From Candidatus Aenigmatarchaeota archaeon (GTDB taxonomy: Archaea > Aenigmatarchaeota > Aenigmatarchaeia > QMZP01), in the NCBI GenBank assembly GCA_016783545.1, contig JADHWJ010000009.1, positions 1 to 39,773 of the forward strand: 39,773 bases of DNA, given 5' to 3'. The translations under genes were made by a program, and so were the position numbers. The notes below the pieces were generated by a model that had not been told where the DNA came from, made no database searches, and worked only from the letters and a program-made list of their open reading frames with translations. Below are positions 14,738 through 23,849 of this stretch, one piece after another. Position 1 is the stretch's first letter. Every line of letters begins with the position of its first letter.

Positions 14738-15489
14738 GTGAAACAGAGCATCTGGTCTCTCAGGAAGAAAAAAGATACACAAAAGAAGATTTCCAAAGAG
14801 TTGTAGAAACGACAAGAAAAAAGGATGGGCTTCCAAACATATTATTTTACAGGAATTTTTCAATATTGATAACAAAACTTGTCTCCAGAACAAACCTAAC
14901 CCCAAACCAATTGACTGTTTTCTGTCTTTTAGGAAACATTCTTGCAGCTTATTTTCTTTTTTACAGGAACATGCTACCGTTTTTGGTTGTAGGAATTATA
15001 ATGCTCCAGGTTGCAAGGATTCTTGATTCTGTTGATGGTGAGATAGCCCTTCTTAAGAATAAATGCTCAAAGTTCGGGGCCTGGCTGGATGGAACAATTG
15101 ACAGAATATCTGAGGCTATGATACTCTCATCACTAGCCCTTGGAACATACTTCATATATGGCAACATGGATATTATTCTGATATTCATACTGTATTATCT
15201 TCTTTCATTCATCGGGACTTATGCAATGTTGTTTTCAGAAACACTATTCCAGAAGCATACTAGGGAAAATGTCTCGGGGTTTATAGCAAATATTGCAGAG
15301 AGATTTAAGATAAAGCCCAATTATCTAAGCTGGGAAGGCAGTTTATACACAGTCTTGCTAACGATTTTCATATTATTGAACAGGATAGATATTTTGTTTA
15401 TTATTCTAATAGCGATAAGCCTCTCAGAAATTTTTGTTGTTTTTAGAACTGTATGGAAAAGACGCTCTTATACAGAGGAAGTTGAATAG
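14734..15489 (+). CDS. CDP-alcohol phosphatidyltransferase family membrane enzyme
   Basis: This integral membrane protein (251 residues) has the catalytic motif around 15026-15106: DSVDGEIA, nine residues, then GAWLDGTIDR, which supplies the D-x2-D-G, G-x3-D-x3-D metal-binding aspartates. The arginine usual after the first part is leucine here. Several hydrophobic helices follow (IILIFILYYLLSFIG, FIILIAISLSEIFVV). The ATG at 14734 is chosen over an in-frame GTG at 14725 because AGAGGTGG precedes it. Archaeal homologues make archaetidylinositol-type lipids or di-myo-inositol phosphate. Confidence 0.87.
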   Translation: MSETEHLVSQEEKRYTKEDFQRVVETTRKKDGLPNILFYRNFSILITKLVSRTNLTPNQLTVFCLLGNILAAYFLFYRNMLPFLVVGIIMLQVARILDSVDGEIALLKNKCSKFGAWLDGTIDRISEAMILSSLALGTYFIYGNMDIILIFILYYLLSFIGTYAMLFSETLFQKHTRENVSGFIANIAERFKIKPNYLSWEGSLYTVLLTIFILLNRIDILFIILIAISLSEIFVVFRTVWKRRSYTEEVE

Positions 15490-15491
15490 TT

Positions 15492-16538
15492 ATGAAAAGG
15501 ATCATAACAACAGGTTCTGGTGGACCGGCTGGTATTAATTTCATAAAATCTTTAGGGGATGCTCCTGAGAAGATCTATGTTATAGGAACTGATGTAAACA
15601 AACACCACTTAGAATTGGTAAATGCGGATGAAAAATGCATTATCCCGCGGTCTGATTCCTCAGATTATATTGAAAAATTAAACAGTCTTATTAACATGAC
15701 AAAAGCAGATCTTGTTCACCCACAACCAGACAGTGAAGTAAGAATACTATCTGAAAATCGGAAAAAAATAAACGCAATGTTATTCTTACCAGAAAAAAGA
15801 ACAGTTAGAATCTGCCAGGACAAGCATGAGTCTGCAAAGGCCTGGAAAAAAGCAGGTCTGCCCATCTCTCATAGCATAGAAATAAGGGATGAAGCAGATA
15901 TGATTACAGCAGAAGAAAAATTTGGCCTACCTTATTGGCTTAGGGCAAAAGTCGGGTTCAGTTCAAGGGGATCAACTTTAGTGAGAAATAGAAAAACAGC
16001 CATACATTGGATAGGTTACTGGAAATCCAGAGGATCGGACTGGAATTTTATAGCACAGGAATATCTTCCAGGGAAAAACATTGCATTCCAAAGTGTTTGG
16101 AAAGACGGTGAGCTGATAACTTCCCAGGCAAGGGAAAGACTAGAATATCTTTATCCCTACTTGGCGCCATCTGGTGTGACAAATACACCAATTGTTGCAA
16201 AGACCATACATAGGAACGATGTGAATAAGATGGCAACTGATTGTGTATTAGCAATAGATAAGAATGCAACTGGTATTTTTTGCGTGGATTTAAAAGAAAA
16301 TAAAGACGGTGTTCCAATACCAACAGAGATAAACACTGGCAGGTTTTTTACAACAAGCTACTTTTTCACAAAAGCTGGAATAAACATGCCCTATTATTAT
16401 CTGAAACTAGCATATAATGAAAAAATACCAGAGCTTCCAAAATATAATGCCCTGCCAAAAGACCTGTACTGGATAAGGCATATGGACGCGCCCGCAATCC
16501 TAAAGAAGGGGGGAGAATGGAATCATTCAGTGATATAG
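15492..16538 (+). CDS. ATP-grasp ligase (carbamoyl-phosphate synthase-like)
   Basis: The 348-residue product has an N-terminal nucleotide-like domain (IITTGSGGPAGINFIKSL) and a central ATP-grasp region: CQDKHESAKAWKKAGLPI, LRAKVGFSSRGS (ATP-binding lysine and glycine loop), IAQEYLPGKNIA, and PTEINTGRF, the metal-binding Glu-x-Asn. These enzymes join a carboxylate to an amine or thiol using ATP. It sits 2 nt after the CDP-alcohol transferase gene and overlaps the HAD gene by 22 nt, so it belongs to that sub-cluster. It may attach an amino acid to a sugar or polyol; the substrate is unknown. Confidence 0.83.
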   Translation: MKRIITTGSGGPAGINFIKSLGDAPEKIYVIGTDVNKHHLELVNADEKCIIPRSDSSDYIEKLNSLINMTKADLVHPQPDSEVRILSENRKKINAMLFLPEKRTVRICQDKHESAKAWKKAGLPISHSIEIRDEADMITAEEKFGLPYWLRAKVGFSSRGSTLVRNRKTAIHWIGYWKSRGSDWNFIAQEYLPGKNIAFQSVWKDGELITSQARERLEYLYPYLAPSGVTNTPIVAKTIHRNDVNKMATDCVLAIDKNATGIFCVDLKENKDGVPIPTEINTGRFFTTSYFFTKAGINMPYYYLKLAYNEKIPELPKYNALPKDLYWIRHMDAPAILKKGGEWNHSVI

Positions 16539-17077
16539 ATCTGATAGTGTTTGATTTTGATGAAACAATTGCGAAACTTCAAGTAGACTGGAATGCGCTG
16601 AAGTCTGAGCTCAGTAATCATTTTAGAGAGAGGTATGGATTTGATTCTTTATTTTCTCCGCTAAGCCCTGCATTAAGCAGGCTTAAGGAACAGCACGGAG
16701 AAAGAGCAAAACAAGAAGCATATACTATTATAGAGAACCGTGAAATTATTGGAGCTGAAAATCAAGAGCCAATAGTGAAAACAATAGAACTGATAAAACA
16801 TTTGAAACAAGATGGGAAACAACTTGCTATTTTTTCTTCAAATACAAGGAAGGTTATTGAAATAGGATTGAATAATATTGGTTTGCATGATTATTTTGGA
16901 ATGATAATTGCAAGGGAAGATGTTGAAAAACAAAAACCAGACCCAGAAGGCCTGCTTAAAATTTTGGATAAATGCAAAATCCCAAAAGAGAGGGTAATTT
17001 ATATAGGCGACAGAGAAACAGACAGAGAAGCTGGAAACTCGGCTGGAATAAACACAATAATGGTTGAAGAACTATAA
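16517..17077 (+). CDS. HAD-superfamily phosphatase
   Basis: The 186-residue product shows all HAD motifs: FDFDETIAKL (nucleophile and acid aspartates), FSSNTRKV (motif II), a lysine in KQKPDPEG (motif III) and IYIGDRETDREAG (motif IV). It resembles phosphoglycolate-phosphatase-like proteins. GGGGGGAG precedes the ATG, which lies 22 nt inside the ATP-grasp gene. The tight coupling suggests removal of phosphate from an intermediate made by the neighbouring enzymes. Confidence 0.87.
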   Translation: MESFSDIDLIVFDFDETIAKLQVDWNALKSELSNHFRERYGFDSLFSPLSPALSRLKEQHGERAKQEAYTIIENREIIGAENQEPIVKTIELIKHLKQDGKQLAIFSSNTRKVIEIGLNNIGLHDYFGMIIAREDVEKQKPDPEGLLKILDKCKIPKERVIYIGDRETDREAGNSAGINTIMVEEL

Positions 17078-17101
17078 AAAATTTTAAAATAATATTAAAA
17101 A

Positions 17102-17794
17102 ATGGATGAAATTATTGAGATTGGGAAATCATTGGGTTACAAAGGGGAATACACATATCTGAGATATGAGAAGATCGCTTCTATACTAAACAAACTGGGC
17201 AGCGGAACTATCTTGAATATTGGCTGCGGGTTTGGAATATTCGACCATTATCTATCAGAAAGATTCAAGGTCCTTGGAATCGATTCAGAGAGGAAGGAAA
17301 TAGAAAAGGCAAAGGAACTGGCAAAGAAGTTTAGTAGGTACTTTGAATATAAACTCACTGATGCTATGGAATTCAAAACAAATGAGAAGTTTGACTTCGT
17401 GCTCTGTTCAGAGCTGCTGGAGCATCTTAAAGATGATAGCAAATTTATTGAAAAATTAAAGCATTTTGTTAAGCCTGGTGGCTATGTTCTAATAACAGTT
17501 CCCAATATTCAACAGCTAAGAAACAGATTCAGGGGATTATTCGGTTTGAAACCAATATTTATGGACAGAACACATCTTAGGGAATATACAAGAAAAGAAA
17601 TCGAGACTCTCATAGAGAATAGTGGTTTAGATGTCTTAGAAATGCACAGAATAGTTATTTATTTCCCGTTTGAAAACATAATAAAAGTCTTTATACGGCC
17701 AAGATCAAGAATAAGGCGTAGCATATTGAGACTGCTTCCGGATGCAGCAAGTCATTTTATTTATTTATGCAAAGCAAAAGGAGATGAAACATGA
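17102..17794 (+). CDS. SAM-dependent methyltransferase
   Basis: The 230-residue product carries TILNIGCGFGIFDHYL (motif I), GIDSERKEIEKAK, FDFVLCSELLEHLKDD and KPGGYVLITVPN. The C-terminal part has basic and hydrophobic stretches (FENIIKVFIRPRSRIRR) that could touch the membrane. It overlaps the radical SAM gene by 4 nt and has the general form of glycan or lipid-head methyltransferases. Confidence 0.85.
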   Translation: MDEIIEIGKSLGYKGEYTYLRYEKIASILNKLGSGTILNIGCGFGIFDHYLSERFKVLGIDSERKEIEKAKELAKKFSRYFEYKLTDAMEFKTNEKFDFVLCSELLEHLKDDSKFIEKLKHFVKPGGYVLITVPNIQQLRNRFRGLFGLKPIFMDRTHLREYTRKEIETLIENSGLDVLEMHRIVIYFPFENIIKVFIRPRSRIRRSILRLLPDAASHFIYLCKAKGDET

Positions 17795-18612
17795 AAAAGA
17801 TAAAGCCATTAACGTCTGTGATATTTGAAACAACAAACATCTGCAATCTGAGCTGTGCAATGTGTCCTGTAAACAATGATATGAAAAGACAAAAGGTTAT
17901 TATGGATCTCGGGTTATTCAAAAAAATAATAGATGATAATCCGCAGCTTGAAAGAGTTGTTCTGCACAATTGGGGGGAACCTCTTCTAAATCCTTGCATT
18001 TTTGAAATGATAGACCATGTTCCGGAAACTGTAAAGGAGGTTTTGATGACGACAAATACCACTTTGTTTAATGACGAAATCATAGATAATCTTGTAAAGA
18101 GTAATCTCACAAGAATCCAGTTTTCAATTGATTCTGTTGGCAGGGAATTTGAGAAGATTAGAGGATTTAGTTATGAAGAGGTTAAATCGAACATCCTGAA
18201 GTTTATAGAAGCAAACAACAAGTCTGGAATGAAAGTGTGGATTGTGATTGTAATAAACGAAAAAACTGAAAACAGTGTGGAAGCTGTCAAGAAAGAATGG
18301 GCTCATCTTGTTGATAGGGTGCATTTCCAGCCGCAGTTATTAATAAAAAATAAAAGAACAGCCCCATGCAACTGTCTCTGGGGGAGGAGGTATGGGGAAT
18401 TGATTGTTCTTTCCAATGGAACTATTGTTCCATGCTGTTGCGATTATGAAGGTATTCTGAAACTAGGCGATGCAAATACTGAAAGACTTATTGATATCTG
18501 GAATAGTGAAAAGATGAAAACGTTAAGAGAGCTGCATGAAAAAGGGCAATTCCCTGAACTGTGCTCAAATTGCAATGAATATGAAACAGTTCTAGCAGAG
18601 AAGAGGTTTTAA
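17791..18612 (+). CDS. Radical SAM enzyme with SPASM-like C-terminus
   Basis: The 273-residue product has the radical SAM cluster motif CNLSCAMC near residue 19 (C-x3-C-x2-C), followed by a GEPLLNP strand. The C-terminal region is cysteine-rich (APCNCLWGRR, VPCCCDYEG, LCSNCNEY), typical of SPASM/twitch domains that bind extra Fe-S clusters. Such proteins carry out sugar dehydrogenation or epimerisation, or peptide modification. AGGAGATG precedes the start. It is followed after 1 nt by a B12-dependent radical SAM gene, suggesting a joint modification of the glycan. Confidence 0.88.
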   Translation: MKKIKPLTSVIFETTNICNLSCAMCPVNNDMKRQKVIMDLGLFKKIIDDNPQLERVVLHNWGEPLLNPCIFEMIDHVPETVKEVLMTTNTTLFNDEIIDNLVKSNLTRIQFSIDSVGREFEKIRGFSYEEVKSNILKFIEANNKSGMKVWIVIVINEKTENSVEAVKKEWAHLVDRVHFQPQLLIKNKRTAPCNCLWGRRYGELIVLSNGTIVPCCCDYEGILKLGDANTERLIDIWNSEKMKTLRELHEKGQFPELCSNCNEYETVLAEKRF

Positions 18613-18613
18613 T

Positions 18614-20062
18614 ATGAAAGTCATGCTTATTCAGCCACCTGGGAACTATCTAATAAAGCCAAGCGGTGAAAGGGGTGGGAAATTAGCAGTGCACCCAATA
18701 GGAATAGCATACATAGCAGCTGTTCTTGAAAAGAATGGGTATGAGGTGAAAATACTTGACGCGCTTGTAGAAGGGTATGAAAATGAAGAGCCTGTAAGAG
18801 ACTGCCATTCTGGAAAGATTATAAGATATGGACTGTCATATAAGGAGATAAAGTACAGAATTCAGGAATTCAACCCTGATGTTGTTGGAATCTCCTGCCT
18901 GCAGTCAACAAGGCATATAGAGGCGCACAAGGTCTGCAGTATTGCAAAGGAGGTAAATCCCAATATCATTGTCCTTATTGGCGGCGGCCATCCAACAGCC
19001 CTTCCAAAGACAACACTGAAAGATAAGAATATTGATTATGTTGTAATAGGTGAAGGCGAGCATACAACACTGGAGCTTCTAAAAGCTCTGGAAAATAAAA
19101 ATTCTTTGAAAGAAATAAATGGTATTGGGTATAAAGAAAATGAAAAAATTATCATTCAGCCAAAAATAAAATGGATAGAAAATTTGAATGAACTCCCAAT
19201 GCCTACCTGGCATCTTCTTCCAATGGAAAAATACATGGAAATAGGAATGTCGCCTGGAAGAATGCTAAAGAACAGGAGATGGGTGACAATGTACACCTCA
19301 AGAGGCTGCCCGAACAGCTGCTCTTATTGTCCAGCAAATAAGGTCTGGGGTAATAGATTCCGCTGGAGATCCCCTGAAAGCATAATCACTGAAATGGAAT
19401 TTCTCATAAAAGAGTATGGAATAAAAGAATTCCAATTTGAAGACAGCAACATGACAGTCGATAAGAAAAGGATGATGAAATTCTGCGATGAAATAATAAA
19501 AAGAAATCTTGATATCTCTTGGTCTATGCCCCATGGAACAGCGATAGGCACATTAGATGAAGAACTGCTAAGAAAAATGAAGGATTCTGGGTGCTATGCG
19601 CTATATCTGGCAATAGAGTCTGCTGAACAGGAAATTCTTAATTCTGTTTCAAAACCTCTTAAAATAACAGAAGTGAGGCCTGTCATTGAAATGTGCAAAA
19701 AAATAGGGTTTCATCTGATAGGATATTTCATGCTTGGTTTTCCTGGTGAAACAATGAAAAATATTAACAATACAATAGATTTTGCTGAAAGTCTTGACCT
19801 GGACGGTGTTAGCTTTTTCATATCCACTCCTCTTCCAGGAACAGTTTTTTACAGGGAATGCAAAGAAAAGGGCTATCTAAGAAAAGGGTTCAAATTTGAA
19901 GATGCAAGATATGGTGTTGGTAATATAGTCACTGAAGAATTTGATCCTGAAATAATTGAAAAAATTAGAAGAGATGCATGGCTAAGGATAATGAAAAAAA
20001 GAGTAGATACTAATGGCTATGACAAAAGCAAATCCGGCTTTGAAAGGAGTGATGTGCAATGA
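18614..20062 (+). CDS. B12-binding radical SAM enzyme
   Basis: The 482-residue product has an N-terminal cobalamin-binding domain (KVMLIQPPGN, PDVVGISCLQSTRH, VLIGGGHPTALP) and a radical SAM domain with RGCPNSCSYC (C-x3-C-x2-C) near residue 233. A linker WHLLPMEKYM between them is typical of this class. Members are often methyltransferases that act on unactivated carbon, or ring-forming enzymes. The C-terminal part is Elp3/MiaB-like (GYFMLGFPGET). It overlaps the next glycosyltransferase by 4 nt, so it is embedded in the glycan operon. Confidence 0.9.
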   Translation: MKVMLIQPPGNYLIKPSGERGGKLAVHPIGIAYIAAVLEKNGYEVKILDALVEGYENEEPVRDCHSGKIIRYGLSYKEIKYRIQEFNPDVVGISCLQSTRHIEAHKVCSIAKEVNPNIIVLIGGGHPTALPKTTLKDKNIDYVVIGEGEHTTLELLKALENKNSLKEINGIGYKENEKIIIQPKIKWIENLNELPMPTWHLLPMEKYMEIGMSPGRMLKNRRWVTMYTSRGCPNSCSYCPANKVWGNRFRWRSPESIITEMEFLIKEYGIKEFQFEDSNMTVDKKRMMKFCDEIIKRNLDISWSMPHGTAIGTLDEELLRKMKDSGCYALYLAIESAEQEILNSVSKPLKITEVRPVIEMCKKIGFHLIGYFMLGFPGETMKNINNTIDFAESLDLDGVSFFISTPLPGTVFYRECKEKGYLRKGFKFEDARYGVGNIVTEEFDPEIIEKIRRDAWLRIMKKRVDTNGYDKSKSGFERSDVQ

Positions 20063-21207
20063 GAGGATTTTATCTGGGGGGCTATATAATATCTGACCAC
20101 ACATTCGCAACCGAGGCGAATGTCAATTATGACCTGCTGAAAGAGCTTTCAAACTTGGGAATATCCGGAAATGTTGTGGCAGGTAATGTGGAAATAAACG
20201 AGCCCATTGAAAACTTTGAATTTTCTGGGATTCTATCACCAATGAAAAAAAGAAACAATATCTATCAGGTTGGCTATTGCACAACTTTAAAATATCTGTA
20301 TAAATCATATAGGCATGTAAAGAGAGCTGGCTTAAGGGATTTTGACTTTATACATAGAATGAACCCATTCAAGATATCAAGAAGCTTTGATATATTTGCA
20401 TTGGAAAAAAGTATTCTGAAGCACAAGATACCCCTTATATGCGGCCCTATATATCCTCTCTGGTATGACGAATTAAACAACCTAAAAACAAATCCAATAT
20501 TAAAGAAGTTCTTCTCAATAACAATGAAAATGTCTTCTGCAATAATTATTTACACACCAATCGTCAAAACGTTGATAAAAAAATTCGTGCCAGACATTGA
20601 TGATTCGAAAATCCATGTTGTTACACCTGGAATAAATATTGGAAATCTAGAAATAAACAAAAAACATGGTGATAGCAATATAATCTTTATTGGAAAACTA
20701 TACAAAAGGAGGAACCTGGATATTGCTATAAAAGCATTCGAAAAATATAAACGAAACGGAAACGATTGCAAATTTATAATAATTGGTGACGGTCCTGAAA
20801 GGAGCAATCTGGAAAGCCTGGCAACCAAGCTCAATCTGAAAGAAAGTATAGAATTTAAGGGATTTATTCCAAGGGATGAGCTATACAGGTATTATGAAAA
20901 CGCTGCTCTTTCTGTTGATTTGGGTATGGGCCAACCCAATAGGGTATTCTTTGAGTCTCTTCTAAGCTCAACTCCAGTCCTAGTCCCCCAAAGCAGATAT
21001 ACAAGAGGACTATTGATCGATAAACAGAATTGTTTAACAATAAAATCCCTGGATGTTGATTCTGTAGCAAAGAAAATTGAATTCTCATTGAAAAATCCTA
21101 AGTTATTATCAAAAATAACCAAAAGAGGCAAAAGTGATATTAAGGAAAATTGGAATATTAAAAAGTCAGCAAAACAAATTAAAGAAATATACGAAAGTGT
21201 GATTTGA
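20059..21207 (+). CDS. GT4-family glycosyltransferase
   Basis: The 382-residue GT-B protein has its second domain from about residue 205 (NIIFIGKLYKRRNLDIAI, FIIIGDGPERSNLE, GFIPRDELYRYYENA). The E-x7-E region is weak: GMGQPNRVFFESLLSSTP keeps only the second glutamate in place. A Shine-Dalgarno AGGAGTGATG precedes the ATG. It overlaps the neighbours on both sides by a few bases. Confidence 0.83.
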   Translation: MRGFYLGGYIISDHTFATEANVNYDLLKELSNLGISGNVVAGNVEINEPIENFEFSGILSPMKKRNNIYQVGYCTTLKYLYKSYRHVKRAGLRDFDFIHRMNPFKISRSFDIFALEKSILKHKIPLICGPIYPLWYDELNNLKTNPILKKFFSITMKMSSAIIIYTPIVKTLIKKFVPDIDDSKIHVVTPGINIGNLEINKKHGDSNIIFIGKLYKRRNLDIAIKAFEKYKRNGNDCKFIIIGDGPERSNLESLATKLNLKESIEFKGFIPRDELYRYYENAALSVDLGMGQPNRVFFESLLSSTPVLVPQSRYTRGLLIDKQNCLTIKSLDVDSVAKKIEFSLKNPKLLSKITKRGKSDIKENWNIKKSAKQIKEIYESVI

Positions 21208-23285
21208 TGGTTGATAAAAATCTTGTGAAAAAATACATTCCAATTATTTTGTTGATTTTAATAATGGTCTTTGTGTTTAGGGGCAGGCTCCTTAATATGG
21301 GCATTATTACGCATGGTGATTGGACATATGCGTTTGAAGAGAGCCTTATGGAATATTTTTACCCTGTTTATGGGTGGTTTTCTTTAATAAATTCAGGTCC
21401 AACACCACCGTTTACCCTATCAAATTATCCTATGCTATTTTTGTATGGCCTTTTTTCAGTGATAGGCATCTCGGTGCCTCTTTCAGTGAGGATTCTTTAC
21501 ATATATCCTGTTATTTTCCTAACACCGATTTCAATGTATTATCTTATGCAAAAAATGTTCAAAAACAAAAAAGCCTCTTTCTTCGCTGCTTTAATTTTTT
21601 CGCTGAATAGTTTCATATTGCTCGAGAAAGATCATATGACCTGGGTCATGGCATATGCATTGACCCCGCTCATTCTAGCTTTTTATGCAGATGCTTTGGA
21701 TACAAAAAGGATTAGGAGTTTCGTTATAACAGCCATACTGTTCGGACTTTCCATGATGTATGAAGTTAGGTTTTCTTACATAATCGCGGGTTTGGTGATA
21801 TTATACACATTGTTTAATTTTTACTGCGACAGGAAAGATATGATAAAAAAAATCAAAGGAATAATCGTTTCCTCGTTGCTTATAATTGGCTTAAGTGCTT
21901 ATTGGACCATACCATTCATTTTTTCCAATCTAGGTGAATCTATTTCAAATATATTGCCTGCCAGCCCTTGGATAAGTTGGGCTAATATAATTGATGGGCT
22001 TGTTATACGGAGCAGTTTTTATTCATTATCTAATATTATTACAGCGTTTAAGATCCAGCCACTTGAACCAATATTCTTGCTGATACCTATCATAGCATTC
22101 TCAGCTCTTCTTTTCCGTTCCAAAAAAGAATTCACTCAAAAGAAGCTGTTTTTTGCGGCAATTGCCCTGATTGGTATATTCTTGATAAAACAGGAAAACC
22201 CACCATTTGGCTGGATTTATACCTGGCTTTTTAATAATTTCCCTGGATTCTCCATGTTCCGCGTAGCATCAAAATTCTATCTTTTTGTTGGTCTGGGGGT
22301 TTCAATTCTTTTTGGTCTAAGTATCAACGGCATAAACAGAAAAATAAAAGGTTTTATAAAATCAAATTACTTTTTTTCAGAAAGGATATCATATATTTTT
22401 CTTGCGTTTGCATTCTTACTTATAATCATTATAGCAATGCCTGCAATCTTTCCCAAAAACGGGGATGTGATGTATAAGGGATATTATCCAATCTCTGGCA
22501 TACCAGATGAATACATTGAACTGAAAGGTATTGTACAAAACGAATTACAGCCTAATCATAAAATATTATGGCTTCCAAGGAAATCCAGATTTTCCTTTTA
22601 CAGCTATGAGCATCCTATTATCTCCACTGAATATGATTTTTTGGAAAAAATGATATTGCGGAACATTGAAACGCTCGAGACGGAGCACATAGGAAATTAT
22701 CTTTCTTCGCTTAATATAGGCTATGTCATATTGCTGCCGGACCTTGCTGCTTTCGAAGACAGGATAGGTGAATTAAGGTATAACAAGAACAGCAAAGAAA
22801 AATACATGAACTTTTTGGATTCCCAGAAAGATCTTGAAAGGATAAAAGAAAATAATTATGTTGTCTATAAGAATTTAGAGAATAGTGAATTGTTCAGAGT
22901 TGCTGATGAAATTGCATCAGAATATTCTGATAGCTCCAATATTTTTAGGAACAGCACGTCTGCAAACCTGATCAAATATGAAAGAATAGACCCAACATTA
23001 TACAAAGTTTATGTAAATGCTGACAGGCCTTTCTTGCTTTCATTTGGTGAGGTTTATAATTCCATGTGGACTGCTGAAACTCAGACAGGGCAATATGATT
23101 CTGATCCACTATATTCTATTACGAACAGCTTCTGGATCAATGAGACAGGAAATCTTTCCATAACAGTGAGGTACAAACCACAGAATTGGTTCTCTATTGG
23201 ATTTATAATATTTGTAATAACATTAATCATATGCATTATTTATCTGGTATATGAATTTATTATTAAATCATTCATGACCCAATAG
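21207..23285 (+). CDS. Large GT-C-like membrane protein
   Basis: The product (about 692 residues from the ATG at 21207; a TTG one codon earlier is possible) has a hydrophobic N-terminal two thirds with a dozen or so membrane helices and a C-terminal extracytoplasmic part of about 230 residues. The first outside loop has the acidic pair THGDWTYAFEE, where GT-C enzymes place catalytic acidic residues. It resembles YfhO-type and other polyprenyl-sugar-dependent transferases and is related in layout to the protein at 34087-36090. It likely transfers sugars from lipid carriers outside the membrane. It overlaps convergently by 18 nt with the next gene. Confidence 0.75.
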   Translation: MVDKNLVKKYIPIILLILIMVFVFRGRLLNMGIITHGDWTYAFEESLMEYFYPVYGWFSLINSGPTPPFTLSNYPMLFLYGLFSVIGISVPLSVRILYIYPVIFLTPISMYYLMQKMFKNKKASFFAALIFSLNSFILLEKDHMTWVMAYALTPLILAFYADALDTKRIRSFVITAILFGLSMMYEVRFSYIIAGLVILYTLFNFYCDRKDMIKKIKGIIVSSLLIIGLSAYWTIPFIFSNLGESISNILPASPWISWANIIDGLVIRSSFYSLSNIITAFKIQPLEPIFLLIPIIAFSALLFRSKKEFTQKKLFFAAIALIGIFLIKQENPPFGWIYTWLFNNFPGFSMFRVASKFYLFVGLGVSILFGLSINGINRKIKGFIKSNYFFSERISYIFLAFAFLLIIIIAMPAIFPKNGDVMYKGYYPISGIPDEYIELKGIVQNELQPNHKILWLPRKSRFSFYSYEHPIISTEYDFLEKMILRNIETLETEHIGNYLSSLNIGYVILLPDLAAFEDRIGELRYNKNSKEKYMNFLDSQKDLERIKENNYVVYKNLENSELFRVADEIASEYSDSSNIFRNSTSANLIKYERIDPTLYKVYVNADRPFLLSFGEVYNSMWTAETQTGQYDSDPLYSITNSFWINETGNLSITVRYKPQNWFSIGFIIFVITLIICIIYLVYEFIIKSFMTQ

Positions 23286-23849
23286 GAAGGAATACTTCTT
23301 TTCCCGGCCAAAGAAATCTATGACTATAGAAATCAGCCCAACAACAAGAAAATAATAGATATAGATGGCAATTTCATCTAGGTATGCTTTGGTTTCATAT
23401 GTAGAAGTGAATGCATAGGATACTAACAAAATCAATGCTATCAGTATTGGAACTTTTGGATTCAGTTCAAAAATATATGAAAACGGTATGTAAAGCAACA
23501 GAATAAAAAATATAAACTCCTTGAATGTAAATGTGAAATAAGCCCATATTAAAAAGATAATATAGATGAGTCCAAGTATCATAACAGTTTCCTTTTCAAA
23601 TTCACCAAAGCCTATAGTCCTTATGTCATGAAAATTTATTCCAATCTTTTTCCTTTTTCTGTTAAGGTACAGATATGCATAAACGAATCCGAAAAATATT
23701 GCTATGAAAGTTAATTTTGTTTTTAACCCTGGAAAAAACAATGGATCAAAATAGTCATATATGTAGAAAAACAATGTGAGTATACACAAATAGAAAAATG
23801 TGCTTCTGATTGTCTTTTCATATTTTTTAAACATCATAATATTCACCAA
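23268..23849 (-). CDS. Small multi-pass membrane protein of unknown function
   Basis: The 193-residue product has about six hydrophobic helices (FFYLCILTLFFYIYDYF, FIAIFFGFVYAYLYL, MILGLIYIIFLIWAYF, IFFILLLYIPFSYIF, ILIALILLVSYAF, IYYFLVVGLISIVIDFF) and a basic cytoplasmic loop. No family motif is recognised. It overlaps the LamG protein gene upstream by 7 nt, so it is translated from the same mRNA and may help in export or anchoring of that protein. Confidence 0.75.
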   Translation of the reverse strand: MVNIMMFKKYEKTIRSTFFYLCILTLFFYIYDYFDPLFFPGLKTKLTFIAIFFGFVYAYLYLNRKRKKIGINFHDIRTIGFGEFEKETVMILGLIYIIFLIWAYFTFTFKEFIFFILLLYIPFSYIFELNPKVPILIALILLVSYAFTSTYETKAYLDEIAIYIYYFLVVGLISIVIDFFGREKKYSFLLGHE

